A stretch of DNA of 64,000 bases from Trichoplax adhaerens (GCF_000150275.1 NW_002060962.1:26007-90006); one strand, 5' to 3'; shown: positions 40,501 to 52,940, counted from the first letter of the stretch. Notes: generated by a model from the letters alone, not told the origin. A program made the numbers and translations.

Positions 40501-42694
40501 ATACTGCTACTCCCTAGATTTGAAACTACTAACACATAGCTACTAATGCGAAATATAATCAAGTAAACGTAGATCGCGAACCATGTACTATACATTACAA
40601 AAAATCAGCTATTGTAAGTAGAATGCTTGAGTATCACCGCTTGATCGACTAAATAACTCACTAGGATTCAAGGAAATTTTGTCATTACGACAAACTAAAA
40701 GATGTCATATAATATGTCAAGATTCTAACATCCTTACAATAGAATCTGTAATGCCTAGTCTAAAGTATTAATGCTTTCCTATTGCAGCATTTCATTGAAA
40801 CTTGAGAGGATGCTAGTAGGTGACTTATAAAGCTATTTAATCAACCAATAATTAATGTGAGTATTTAATATTTGTATAGAAATCAGTATTATGATATTAC
40901 AATTTGATAGGAATACATAGACACCCATATAAAAAGAATGTACAGCCTATTATTTTTGTCATTAACTGCTAAGAGGTTGTTTGGATTATCCTGCATACCT
41001 TGCTGGCGTAATAAGATGGTTTCACGATCCAGTGTAGGGTTATTGGCACTATTGAGTAGTAACCATATGATGGAATAGTGGAAATCGCTCTAGAATTAAA
41101 TAATATCCAAGGAAAGTCAGACATGGCCCAATATAATTTGTATTTTTCTAATTTTGTAGGAGCTAATGTAGTATAGTTGCCTTGATATTGCCTTGAAGGG
41201 ATATATTAAGAAACTGTTGAGTTTTCTCCTTTAGATAATCTCCTCTTTGTTGCTGTGAATGGATTGTAAACTTTGTACATAAGCTAAAGAATAATCAATA
41301 TTGAAAATTTTGGTTATAGATTGAAATTAACAGTTCAGATTATAAGTGCTATGGGGTAGTTCAGTCAAAGTAAACTTGCTTATACTGTAGTATAATATAA
41401 TATAATACATGCATAAATGACTTGTCCTCTCTAATCAATAATGCAGCAAGTGTTTACTGTATATGTAGCAGATTTGATTTTACGAATGGGAAATTGTAAC
41501 GATATGCAAGTCCATAAAATGATATATAATTGAATGGCAGCAGAAACACGAACATATATAACAAGAATGCGGGTATTCGTAAGGATTTAGCTTACCCTTC
41601 TACACTCCTCTCTACTTGATGGCTATTAACATCTAAGAATCGATGAAATCTATGTAGAAAATAATAGAGATAGCGTGATTATCTACGTCATGATTGATGA
41701 TAAGATGGATAGAAAGGTACGCTATCTTTAATAAATCAATTGATGCTAGTCCCTAATTATAATAAAATATCGGTCATTGCTAGCAAGAATAGAAGGCAAA
41801 CAGTGAACTTTATCACACCTAAAATTAATCAATCCGTGTTAATTCAACTACGTAAAAATATCAGTCATGACAGTACTCACAAGAATGAAAGAAAGCAGTT
41901 AATCTTACCTGAAATTTGATAATACAAAGTTGTAAGCAATCGTCCAGTTTTCAGTCTTGGGCTAGCAAATATTAAGATTATAAAAATTGAGTTATCATTA
42001 TAATGGAGTTTTGTAAGATGCAATCAACAAGTCGTAAACATAGTATCAAGGGCTTTGCTCAGCATAACTCTGAGTGATAATGGCGATATCGAAGTATTTA
42101 CAACTATGATTGATATACAGTACTGTAGATAATTACTATGTCCTTTCCATTTCAATGACAATATAGTATCCGCTATCGAGACTTTCATCAATGTACCTAT
42201 GAGTAAGTATGTTGATGTCGAATATGTATTTGCAACTATGATTAACCAACGAGTACTGTAGGTCAAAATTATTGTTGGCTTGTTGAATTCCATTCAACCA
42301 GTTATCACTGTACACTGCATTCTCGTATACGGTATTAGACAGCAATCGATGCTACTTTTAAGAGCGACATACCTAGGTAGATACAGTACTATTTGATTAT
42401 AGCTACAAATTGAATTGGATGCGTGAAGTATTGTACTAAAGATGGAGATCACAAACGCATGTTTTTACTACTTAATTGATGTGATTGAAATGTAAACAGC
42501 CCAAATTGAAATTAAACTAGGCTATCTCTAACTTGCTATTGGAATTGAATTGAAGCTAACGATTACTCGATGTAGCCAATTCCATTTTGACATCGATTAA
42601 AAGAGTTCACAGCCTCTATATTTACCTGGATTCCCGTTAATGATGAGATCAAGTCTCCCGCCAAATTTTCAAAATTAGGATGATGCAAAGCCAT
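34527..42694 (-). CDS. TUBGCP5: Gamma-tubulin complex component 5
   Basis: Subunit of the gamma-tubulin ring complex that nucleates microtubules. Thirty-six exons on the minus strand, in order: 42694-42626, 41961-41909, 41649-41596, 41283-41192, 41048-40999, 40281-40182, 40029-39929, 39828-39793, 39694-39620, 39521-39406, 39301-39212, 38972-38821, 38756-38644, 38559-38511, 38443-38388, 38230-38177, 38108-38070, 37994-37917, 37663-37548, 37448-37268, 37192-37150, 37078-37010, 36915-36730, 36671-36637, 36593-36435, 36362-36294, 36210-36148, 36070-35976, 35834-35756, 35639-35519, 35435-35263, 35190-35146, 35065-34981, 34883-34805, 34713-34613, 34573-34527. Total 3123 bp, 1040 residues (human 1024), all phases consistent. 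Diagnostic blocks: FHRFLDVNSH near the N-terminus, DWPKYLMEGE, SHLLSSLYNALIYFD, and in GRIP2 WPLDIVIDS, LRFKLIHFVNALHQYMMS and HDRCLLTDR. Introns after exons 4 and 34 use GC donors. Exons 21 and 24 (43 and 35 bp) are the least certain boundaries. Confidence 0.95.
40091..40145. repeat. GTGTACAGTGTAC palindromic cluster inside TUBGCP5 intron 6
   Basis: GTACATTCAGTGTACAGTGT and, 25 bp later, CGTACAGTACATAC form overlapping self-complementary words. It lies between exons 6 and 7 and belongs to the same motif set as 48913-48989. Confidence 0.55.
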
Positions 42695-44025
42695 TTTGCG
42701 ATTTAGATTGGGCCAAGAAGTTGACTTCTACCTACACAATGATACTATAGGTCCAGGAAAAGATTTCAACGATAGCAGCGATAGACTAAACAGATCCAAA
42801 GGTACCATAGAGAGAGACTATAAACACCATTAAGTTGCAAAGATTGTCGCCAGAGTTGTTTCTTTCCGCTACTTTGCTAGGCCGATTAGCTCTACTGGAT
42901 AGGAAGATCCGATTTGCGCAAGCTTGATTCCACCTCCAATTGATCACTATGGTAATATACTCTGAGATAGGCATTCTATACAAGTCCCGTTTCACGTCAC
43001 TGGTCCTATACTAGAGTAGAGAGACGAAGAGATAATGTAACCACTAACCCCCCCTCCAAAGTTTAGCTCATTAAGCGTTATTTTCTCCAAAAAAACTGGC
43101 AAAGGGATAGCTAGCTACTAGCATAGATAGTATTAAGACTCATCATTTTAACCAGAAAGTAGAATAACCAACAAGAGGCTGACTAGACTAGCTCGTAGTA
43201 TGGACATTTTTGCCTCATTCTATCCATTTTTCTACAAGTATTGTGTGTTGTACTACCAGCTAATCGCAGCACTTTGCATACAGTACAGTATAACCAGGGA
43301 GACTGTTTTGCGTATGCTGAGTACACAGGCTTCCGTATAGCATGTAAACCGTCCAATACAGTTAATATACCTAAATTTTAGTCATGATTGCGTAGCTCTA
43401 TAGAGAATGGAAAACAGCCTCCCCAGAGGCAGGATACTGTTAGCAGACCCAGACAGACCTCGGAGAGGCTCGACCAGTTGCAGCATTGGCAAGAAAACGA
43501 CTTGAGCTAATTGATTTCTTCTTCCCCCAAAGCTGTCATTGACTTATCGATACTATCTTGATACAGTCTCTATCCAGAATTACTCTAATTCTTGCTTTTT
43601 CTCTAAATTGGATATTGGATTGATCAATATTCTACTCGTATTAGATTGCTACAGCATCGGCTTGTGTAATATGATCAAATAGGAAAGGTTGTTCAGACAC
43701 ATTCACGAGCTCGTTATGCCTATCGATCGAAATAGAATATCTGGTCCAGAAGAAACAGAACCAATCGAAAATGAACCTTCTCAACCTGCTGTCAGTTGGA
43801 AATTCCATATTATAGACTAGCATGGATAGATTATAGCTTAATTTGCCAAATTTCTCTTCATATTTACCTTAAAATATATCAACGCTTGCATAGGTCCTAC
43901 CCCGTGGTCAACGACATGATCAGCGAAAATCTGACGAAATCAGGCCAATCTGTAATCATAAATGAATCACTTTTTATTTACGATTAATGTCGTATTGATT
44001 ATCTTGATATTGCTGAAGGTGAAAT
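42695..44025. promoter_or_regulatory. Divergent intergenic region of TUBGCP5 and EXOSC6
   Basis: Start codons of the two genes are 1.33 kb apart and point away from each other, so both promoters lie here. The sequence is less AT-rich than average. It contains a C-run at about 43048, a GTACAGTAC-type word at 43275-43290, and no exon that I can support. No TATA box position is convincing. Confidence 0.45.
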
Positions 44026-45708
44026 ATGCGTAAAGATTACCAACTGCCTAAATTTTATGATCGTCTAGTTTGTAGAACGGGTGCTGTCAGCCAGGCTGTA
44101 GGATCTGCATATATTGAATTAAGAAATACCAAGATTATTTGTGCCGTGTTAGTTTGTTATGCCTGTATCTTCATAGTTAGACATGCGAAGGAAATTCCTC
44201 TTTCCTTAAATTAAATTCTTCAAATCTTGTAAACGCCAACTAGTAGAGCTTAACCTTGTAGTAAAATACAAATTTAATTTGCTCCTGTTATGCAGTTATG
44301 GACCACGAGAAGTAGCCAAGAAACAAGAATTTAATATTCAGGTCGAAATAGATATCCTAACTTTGGTTATTTTTAGCCTACAGTTCAATGATTGATAACT
44401 TTGCTGCTCCTATATGCATACTATTTAAATATAGGCTACAGTAGCCTGCGAATTAAAATTTGCTACATTTTCCTGCCGGCGTCGTCGCCGTCATATACAG
44501 GTAAATAAAATCCATACTGACGGCATCACTATAAGACTTTAATCACAATTTTCTACAGCAAGCGAGCTAAATATAAGCTTTACTCTATTCAACCCTACCC
44601 CATTCGTGTATATCTCTCAATTTATGAAGATGTTTATCGAGAATTGTGAAAGATCAGCAATTTCATTTGCACTTTTGGCACAGAATTTTGAAAATTGACA
44701 ATCTTATATTAAGTATTTTGTTTATTGCAAAGGATTCTCAAGAGAAGGAATATTCACAGATTATTGTGCAAGCATTACAGCCAGTTGTACGACTTGTAAG
44801 TTATCGATTAAAGGTTCAGTATATTGACTATCCTTTATGGGTAGCATTACTTGACTTCTTCAATAACCATCTCTTTAATATTAATACGCTTAGGACAAAT
44901 ATCCAAAGTCACAAATTGACATCTTTATTACTGTTTTGCAAAATGATGGCAGTGGTAATTTTTACAATCTCAAACTGACAATAATTACTCAAGGAAAAAA
45001 TTTAAGTATACAAGATGATAACGTGTGATTATATTATTACAATCTTATTTCATTATAGTCTTAGGTGGTGCTATTACAGCTGCTTCAGTAGCTTTAGCCG
45101 ACTCTGGTATAGAAATATTTGACGTGGCAATTGGCTGTTGCTTGGTTAGGCTGATTAATTATTGTCAATATAGTGTACAGTACAACGTTTAATGTCAATA
45201 ATTGACGAAATAATTCAATTTTTAGCGTCAAATAGGAGATCTTTCTTTGATTGACCCAACCTATCTTGAGGAAGAAGGTCGTCTTAATGTATGTAACCTC
45301 TACTACTTAATTTTATGGTATTTTGGATCAAGCCAAGAAAAGAATGTTGCCTTAGAGGATAACTATCAAGATCTTGATATGACTGTATTTTTTATCATAG
45401 AATGAAGAAGAAGATGAAATAGTAACCAATGCTAATGTAACTATAGCGTTGTTGCCTTCATTGAATCAAGTATCAGCATTAATTATGAATGGAGAATTAG
45501 ATGTAGATTCAACCCAAAGGGTTAGTACCGACTATAGTAATAATAGCCACAGAATTATTGTAAAGAATTTTATACCACTAGCATGGCATAAGGATGATTT
45601 CACTTTTTTTAGATTATAAAAGATTGTCTTGAAGGATGTATAAGGATATATCCTGTTGTACGAGAATGTTTGACAAAAAGCTTAGAAGAGAAAATGTCAA
45701 GAAATTAA
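44026..45708 (+). CDS. EXOSC6: Exosome complex component MTR3
   Basis: RNase PH-like ring subunit of the RNA exosome; catalytically inactive in animals, it helps form the six-subunit channel. Nine exons: 44026-44147, 44296-44341, 44435-44500, 44733-44795, 44894-44954, 45059-45144, 45226-45288, 45401-45520, 45613-45708; 240 residues (human 272, longer at the N-terminus). Key blocks: RTGAVSQAVGSAYIELRNTK, VYGPREVAKK, the RRRR basic patch in exon 3, QALQPVVRLDKYPKSQIDIF, GGAITAASVALADSGIEIFD and LIDPTYLEEE. The last matches the MTR3 D-P-T-x-x-E-E signature and separates it from EXOSC4 and EXOSC5. All junctions are GT-AG and phase-consistent. The start is the first in-frame ATG giving MRKDYQLPKFYDRL; a further 5' exon cannot be excluded. 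Confidence 0.93.
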
Positions 45709-47064
45709 CTGCGATGGACCCATTCCTGAAATATTTTAAGTTTGTATACGCGCTCCATGTCGAATTTTTTTATAATTGGATTGCTAATTATGGATACGTA
45801 TAATCGACATCTGTATTATATTTATGCTATCACTTGAGGTGATACGATTAAAATACAATTAAAATCTAGGATCGCTCGTATGGTCTTATTATCCTATTAA
45901 CAAGTTATAATAGCCTGACTGCTACTACATTCGGTTCATATTTTAAGATAACCACTAGTCGTCGATCACTTATATTTCGTAAAGTGTATAAACGCCTGAT
46001 CTCTAAAAAATAGGAGACGTACTGTATATATTTTATTACCTGGAGATAGTTGGTAGGCTATCAGTCACTGCCATAAATACTAAAGTATAAATAGTACATT
46101 CGGTACCCAAACCATCTCATCATCAGCCTCTGTCTACTTCATATCTTGTATGTTTCATATCCTATTGCGCAAGTATTTATGTAATATTCTGTAGCTTAGA
46201 CTAACAACATCCACAGAGATAAGGTGGATTGCGAGTTTGCGACAGCATCGGCAGCAATTAAGGGTTAAAAACTATTTCGGTTGTTTTAGATAGATGCAGT
46301 ATTAAATTATGTATATGCTGCATAATGATCCGCTATACCCATGTTTAGCTTTAGTTTGGCACAGTCGAGGTAAATATAATACTGCTAATAAATTTTCAAA
46401 TCTCCTTCAGTAGACCTTACACAGTACAACACTACGATTTTTTGACTTGGTGAAATGACAATTATAATGATCATTAGATATTCTACCAAAATATACCCGT
46501 ATGTGATATATTTAAAGTTAATAAGAAAATTTACCCCAAGCTGGGACATCATCTCAGACTAAGTAGGCCATACAGATTCATTAAAGAGTAATCAGCTCAG
46601 TTAAAGAGAAACCAGTTTTATTGTTCTTTTACGCTGGCGACATTTAAGAGAATGCGAAGATAGAAATTGAAGTACAAGGATAACATAAGATAAGAACGAA
46701 GTATACATTAGTTATATCGCATCGTTATATCAGCTAAAATATCTTCCACACGAATAAACAAAAACGGAATTTTAGCTCTTTAATTACATCGTAGAGCAAG
46801 ATAAATACGATCGGCATCGATAGCAATAATTTTATTTAAATTCTCTGCTACCAATAAACTGTAAAGAAAAGATTGTTTGCTCGACTATCAAGTCAGCTTT
46901 ATTAAGCGCAGTCACGACGCTATCATCATATACGTATCCATAGATGGCTAGTCAATACAATTTTCTACGCGGAGTGAAAAAGTGTCTTTATCATCATTTA
47001 AAGTCTAAACAAGATCTAATTTACACAATTTTTAACTGTCTTGGGTTTCAGTTAGATTCACCAT
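45709..47064. other. Convergent intergenic region of EXOSC6 and FMN reductase
   Basis: Mostly AT-rich DNA without assignable genes. On the minus strand at 46832-46947 an open frame after TGACTAG reads IYGYVYDDSVVTALNKADLI and ends with TAA 19 codons later. It looks protein-like but no family is recognised, and no partner exon was found. It may be a fragment of a lost gene. Confidence 0.4.
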
Positions 47065-48656
47065 TTAGTTAGGGGTTCCAACACTTTCTCGATGATTTCG
47101 CAATGCGTTCGCATACCAATCTAATTGAGTAATAAATTTTTGATAACTGGTATTCATGTAATCATTTAGAGGATTGCCTTCTTCATCAAACATTTGATGA
47201 GCTTTGGGAACACCAAATATATAGGAGGTGCTTAAGGAGCCAATTTCCCCCAACATGCTACGCAATTGCATAGCAGCCCTCATTCCACCGTACTGTCCCA
47301 TTGAATAGCAAACAATTCCGCTAGGCTTATATGAATAACTAGAAGCGCCGAAATAATCGATTAAATTGGATAGTGCAGGCGGAATACTGTGATTGTATTC
47401 AGCTGACACTAACACGATAGCATCGGCAGCTTTTAACGTCTTTTCACATTCTACCAATTTGGATGGAGCATCGGCGCGATCCTGGTAGTGAAAAACCGGC
47501 TTAGTTAAGAGTGGAAGATCCAACTCTACTGGATCTATAATAAAATACGTATATCATGATTCAAACATTGAATACTTTAGATAATAACCGTATACATGTA
47601 ATGCAAGATACAGTACCATGAGCCAAAGCCCATGCTTGCTTGACAGATTACTCGTCATTAATAGTTAGGGCATTATTTTGAATAGATTGCTGCAACTATT
47701 TTCGTACTTTAATGATGACAATCCTCAATAAAGCATTCTTAGCTTACAGTATATTGTATATCGTTTACCGTATAATTAGAGTAAATTATCGTAACAGAAA
47801 TGTAATGAAGGTTAATTTTTAGAATTTCCCTTCAACTTCTTGTATTGTAATTATTCTAGCTTTAAAAATATGACTGATTTGGTTGATTATAATAGTAGAT
47901 TTTACTTAGTATCTTAGTATATTGTAAATCCGACTGCTTTATTAGGGTTAGAAGTTAAGGTAATCCGTAGCATAATTTTTGCTAAGAATCCGTTATTATG
48001 ATTTTATAATTCAAGCGATATATTTAGCTAATAGAATATATGTGCGCTCATTTTGATCAATAATTACAGTAGAAGTTAATATTACTTTGTAATTTGATGC
48101 AGTATGAATCCAAAACGTTGATCTTACTGAAAGAAATCGATTAAACAGTCTAAACGAGCTTAATCGATACGAATTCGACTCAGTCATTGTAGAATCTAAG
48201 CGTGAAAACCTGCAGTCATCAATTGAATTAACCGAAAGAAATGGCATCGTCACACGCATGACGATCTATCCATACTATATTAGCTGTGATGTTGTCCATA
48301 TTTCCTTCTATCAATGATATGAGCACCGGGCGAAGGATCACCCTGAAATGGAGACCTCGAACCGATTGGTTACGATGTTAGCAATATAGTAAAGTATGCA
48401 AAATGGGTCATTGCTTGGCTAATCATTATATCGTCAATTAATTCGTCATCAATTCATTTCTTCTATCAATCTCTATTTTGATGACCAGTTGTTTGGTAGA
48501 CTGTGGAGGATGCGATTGCATTTGTCAATCCTTACCGAATACAGTCACGTTATGGTTACTCTCTTTCAGCTTTCTTTCAATAAATTTTGCTACCCGAAGT
48601 CCTATTCGATTTTCTCGAACTGTGCCGAGAAACATAACTACTTTTAGAGCTGTCAT
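47065..48656 (-). CDS. NAD(P)H-dependent FMN reductase
   Basis: Flavodoxin-fold quinone/FMN reductase of the NADPH-dependent FMN reductase family (yeast Lot6 and bacterial ChrR/YieF relatives), which reduces quinones or flavin with NAD(P)H. Two exons: 48656-48536 and 47534-47065, joined in phase; 196 residues, typical for the family. The N-terminal FMN phosphate loop reads FLGTVRENRIGLRVAKFIER, and exon 2 holds the SAEYNHSIPPALSNLIDYFG signature and the GQYGGMRAAMQLRSMLGEIG helix start. The start ATG at 48656 precedes TALKVVMFLGT, a normal beta-1; an in-frame upstream extension lacks a Met. The 1.0-kb intron contains no other gene. Whether it is of animal or bacterial origin cannot be told from the sequence alone; the splice site shows it is a resident gene. 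Confidence 0.92.
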
Positions 48657-48912
48657 GGCGTCTCTATGCTTGGCAGTAGGGCGTGATGGAATGGCTAGAG
48701 TGTGAGTTGAGTAAAGCTTCAGTTAGGCAAACGCTTCAGTAGGCACAGCTTCAGACGAGCACAGCTTCAATCTCAGCTGAGCAGTGAGCAACCGTTTATA
48801 TGCAGTATGTTTGCATTGGGGTGTGACGCCTGCCGATCACATTTGTTGAGTCATGGTCTCATTGGAGATCGTTGAATCAACCTGCTGAAACTATCCATAC
48901 TGATGTACCGCA

Positions 48913-48989
48913 CTACAGTATACTGTACTGTACTGTATGCATACACTACAGTACAGTATACTATTTGCGTACAGTACAGTATACTGTAG
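48913..48989. repeat. Palindromic element with perfect 21-bp inverted ends
   Basis: Bases 48913-48933 are the exact reverse complement of 48969-48989; both are built from CTACAGTA and ACTGTAC words. A third, shorter copy (ACTACAGTACAGTATACT) lies in the centre at 48945-48962 in the right-hand orientation. It is about 260 bp upstream of the FMN reductase start. Whether it is a tiny transposon relic, a promoter element or a cruciform-forming site is open. Confidence 0.85.
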
Positions 48990-49124
48990 TCGTGTATTAG
49001 TACTATACGGACATCGGTACAAGCATGACTCAGCAAGCATAGGCACTATTGTATTAGGCAGTAGAGTCAGTGTTGGACACGCTTCATGTTGAAACTACAT
49101 GACGCTTCAAGACGAGCTCAACGG

Positions 49125-49646
49125 ATTTACTAACGTACAGTAAAAGAGTATAAAAACGATGCGGCCCATCCATAGGCAGACTACAGTTCTACCAAGAACG
49201 TTCCAACTCGGACTTCTATCGAATTGATTTTGCTCCAGCAATTATGGCGCAAGTGGAAAAATAAAGTCAAATTGATCTTAGAATAAATGAACTAATAGCA
49301 GTGAAGTCAATGCCTTCATAATTATAATATACAGTAATAACACATAGAAGATAGCCAGGATGTTGAGAGGAGTTTTTTTGTTACAAATTTACTAACGTAA
49401 GAGTATGAAAACGATGCGGCCCATCCATAAGCAGACCTACAGTTCTACCAAGAACGTTCCAACTCGGACTTCTATCGAATTGATTTTGCTCCATCAATTA
49501 TGGCGCAAGTGGAAAAATAAAGTCAAAGTGATCTTAGAATAAATGAACTAATAGCAGTGAAGTCAATGCCTTCATAATTATAATAATATACAGTAATAAC
49601 ACATAGAAGATAGCCAGGATGTTGAGAGGAGTTTTTTTGTTACAAA
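49125..49646. repeat. Recent tandem duplication, two units of about 260 bp
   Basis: Units 49125-49386 and 49387-49646 are nearly identical, differing by a few substitutions and small indels (for example an ACAGTAAA insertion near the left end of unit 1). Each contains a TATA-like GAGTATAAAAACG (GAGTATGAAAACG in unit 2), a short hairpin GTTCTACCAAGAAC, an AATAAA, and a T-run GAGTTTTTTTGT near its end. Longest shared frame is only about 22 codons, so protein coding is unlikely. A duplicated small RNA or promoter is possible but not shown. Confidence 0.9.
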
Positions 49647-51372
49647 TTTAAAACATCAAACCACTTAAGAAAGAAGAAAAATGATTCAAAATCATTTGAT
49701 AGGCTGCCTAGGGAGCAACTATTTTTTTCTCAATGTCAAGTAGAGTGGGCATATTTATCCACAAAAAACATTGCAACACAGTGTTGATGTTGATGTTTAT
49801 ATATGATAATGAAAGAGAGTTAGTACTAAACTAGGCCTCCAGCACTGTATCGCATTTTAATAGCCTTCAAAATTAAAATGCAGTAGATTAAATTGGGGAA
49901 TCATCTTATTCAATACTGCAATAAATGATCACACGCTTGGAAAAGCTAAAAATGGACATAACATTTCTTTTATAAATAACTGCTGGAAAATCATCATTTA
50001 CTTTCCATAAACTCGATTTATACAGTTAGTAACGTAATTACGGTCAGGGATTACACAACGAGTTCAATGACGTAGCTTATTCTCCATGCTTTCTTAGTCA
50101 TTATTTTTACTCATTGGATAGAGAAATAACAAGAAAGTAAATAGATCTCAAACAAAATGAAAACCAAAACACCCTTGGTCTTTGCTATGATTTTATGATT
50201 TCTGCTTCAATGATTCAGATCGGGTATTGCGATTAACTAAGCCTGAGAGATAAGCGTATACCCGTAGATACCGTATATACAGTATATAAAAAAAGTAGTG
50301 AACATTTTATTACGGTCAACTTCACAGACTACGAACAATTTTAGTGAATTGGAAAGTAAGCTACTTTCATAAAATGGTAAAGCTTTAAGCAAAGCCTTTT
50401 AGTGGTACAATAATCATTCCAAAAGAATGCTGTAAAGGAATACATTATGTTAATTAGCACGCAAGGTCATTAAACGATCAGTTAGGATTCAAGTATAAGT
50501 TATAATGACTTTTAAAATCAATAGCCAACCATGACTTTACGTACACAATAGATAAAATCTTAAATGAACTGCCAATTAGAGTAGATTTCATTGATTAATT
50601 AATATTAGACTTAATTGTCTTTTATTTCGTTCTACACAGAAGTCCCGATATATGGATGCGTACATAAAAGCTCGATAATGGCGGCGATATCGTTTTATTG
50701 TTATTATTAAATTTATATCATTTATAAGTAGATCAGACACCTTTATTCTAAATCGTTTCAATGGATCAAAGACATATAACAAATTCTATATCCTTTACAA
50801 ATATACAGCCCAAGAAGATCTCTTTATTCGGAATTGCTAATTATTTATACTAATTGAATTTTTAATAGAAAATGACTAAACAAATTGCCAATCGAAAAAT
50901 TAAAAAGCAAATCAACCAATGAGAGTTTCTTCATTGGTGGCCAATTCTAGGTTAAGCTACATACGCATATCACTATCTAGCAATCGAAATAGTAAGATGA
51001 TGGAGATAGTATGAGAAATTTAATGAGTCTTAATGCATCACTACCTGAGGTATAATTACCACTACGCTAATTATAATCAGCTACGAGAAAATAGGCAGGT
51101 GAAAGGAATGAAGTGAAGCTCATTACTTAAAAATCTTGTTTTGTTATGATAATTTTAGGTAAAACTTCTTAAACATAATATAATCAGACATCCATTTCAT
51201 ATTCAATTTTACTTTTATGACAAAAATCAGCCCTCCCACCAAGGACCATCTACATTTCTCGAAGTAGTGATCATAGATACCCTACTCGCATAATCTTATG
51301 AGCTCACTGTAAACATCATCTATTTTCGGAGCTGTATTTCAACCAATTATGCGCTAACTCGAATCCCCTTTT

Positions 51373-51840
51373 ATTTAAGGCAGAAGTATAACCATAAGGA
51401 AGACAAGACTGAAATGATGGCTTCTAAAATCTATTACTAATGACGAGGTCAAAATTACCGTAGTGTTAAACAATACTGTAGTGTCTGATGAGTGCATCCT
51501 AATTTAAGGTAGAAATAGCAATAGGGAAGGCAAGACTAAAATTATGAATTCTAGAGTCTGTTATTACTAGATAAGATAAAAATTACATCTACAGTATGCA
51601 TGCATGTATTATTAAATGATACTGTAGTATCTGAATGGATCGTAATTTAAGGCATAATTATACCGATGAGAAAGACAAGACTGAAATTATGGATTCTAAA
51701 GTCTATTACTACAGGACATGATAAAAATTATTAAACAATACAGTAGTCTCTGAATGTATTCTAATTTAATTTAGAAGTGGAGAATGTAAGACTAAACTGT
51801 GAATTTTTAAATATAATACTTCTGGACAGGATCAAAATTA
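51373..51840. repeat. Diverged tandem repeat, units of about 120-140 bp
   Basis: Units start with AATTTAAGG near 51373, 51501, 51644 and 51763. Each continues with AGAAGTATA, AAGACAAGACTGAAATTATG, TTCTAAAGTCTATTACTA, GATAAAAATTA and AATACTGTAGT.TCTGAATG. The fourth unit is truncated. No reading frame is kept across units. Confidence 0.8.
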
Positions 51841-52940
51841 AACCATGCAGTGGATGAAATGAATAAAATATACTTAGAAAAATTTTATTTAGACAAATAA
51901 CCACTTCAGTAAATCCACAAAACATAAGAAAATGGGGTTTGGAATCAGAATTAACAAGTTATCCTACAATCATAACGGTAACTTCTAGAAAATGCATAAA
52001 AAGCCTATAAGTTTAAACGTATAAATTATTGCATACATAGTTGTATAGTAGGCAAGACTGAAATATGTACTAGATATTCAAACCTGGCACTGTTAGGTAG
52101 GTAGATTGATAAAGGTGAGCTGAATTGACAAAGTATAACAGAATTTAAAAAATTAATCTAAATAGATTATGTAAAAGTATCTCGAATAAACGGGTAAAGC
52201 ATAAAGGAATTTAAGCATCAATGTTAGAAATCATCCTATTCCGCCTATTGTACATTTCGTCATGTCTGCACTAATATTATTGAACTTAGTTAGCATCGAT
52301 AATAAAAATCGATCAATTATTGTCACTAAATGTGCTACACTAATTAAATTGGTAAGCTAACGTGAGGTATCCAACCAGTATTTTTCTACTAGTTATTTAC
52401 CATATCATTTATCATCTCTTCTATAATATACATCAATATAAAGGTAAATAAATTCTTCATTCTTATAGTTGACAAAACAATATCCTTTCGTATTTTACGT
52501 CATTGTTCATTATGAAGTGATGAAAAGACCAAAGAGATTTTGTAGACGTATTTGTCTTTCATTGCTTACATTTTCAGCTTTAAAAATTATACTATGATAC
52601 TTGTATTCGAATCTAAATAGATCAGTGTAAATGATTTCTTAGTACCATCAGTGTCATCTTCATTAAGCCATCATTCCATCAAAGTCATCGATTCCATTTG
52701 GTATAGAAGGCTAATCCACTCGCAAAATTATGACAATACCGAAATCAATACAGTAAAATTTTGATGATTCTACATAGAATTGATCAAATAATAACATGAC
52801 TAATTTAATAACAAGATAGAATTGACATGATATAGATCAATTAATATGCTGATCGGCCACCTTTTATATGATGATAATAGTCATGTAGAATAAAAGTCTC
52901 AGCTGGATGCTTTTTTTTTATCCCTTCATCAAGAATAAAT

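Noticed and set aside
43641-43823. Minus-strand ORF in the TUBGCP5/EXOSC6 intergenic region
   Set aside because: No similarity, no splice sites in register, and stops flank it closely; treated as chance.
48011-48259. 82-residue minus-strand ORF beginning MRVTMPFLSV
   Set aside because: Lies wholly within the FMN reductase intron; no similarity and no splice logic to the flanking exons.
48478-48705. 75-residue plus-strand ORF
   Set aside because: Antisense of exon 1 of the FMN reductase, whose minus frame has the FMN-loop motif and splices in phase.
49125-49646. tRNA- or snRNA-like gene in the duplicated units
   Set aside because: B-box-like and Sm-like words are present only loosely, and no cloverleaf or known snRNA pairing could be drawn; left as an unexplained duplication.
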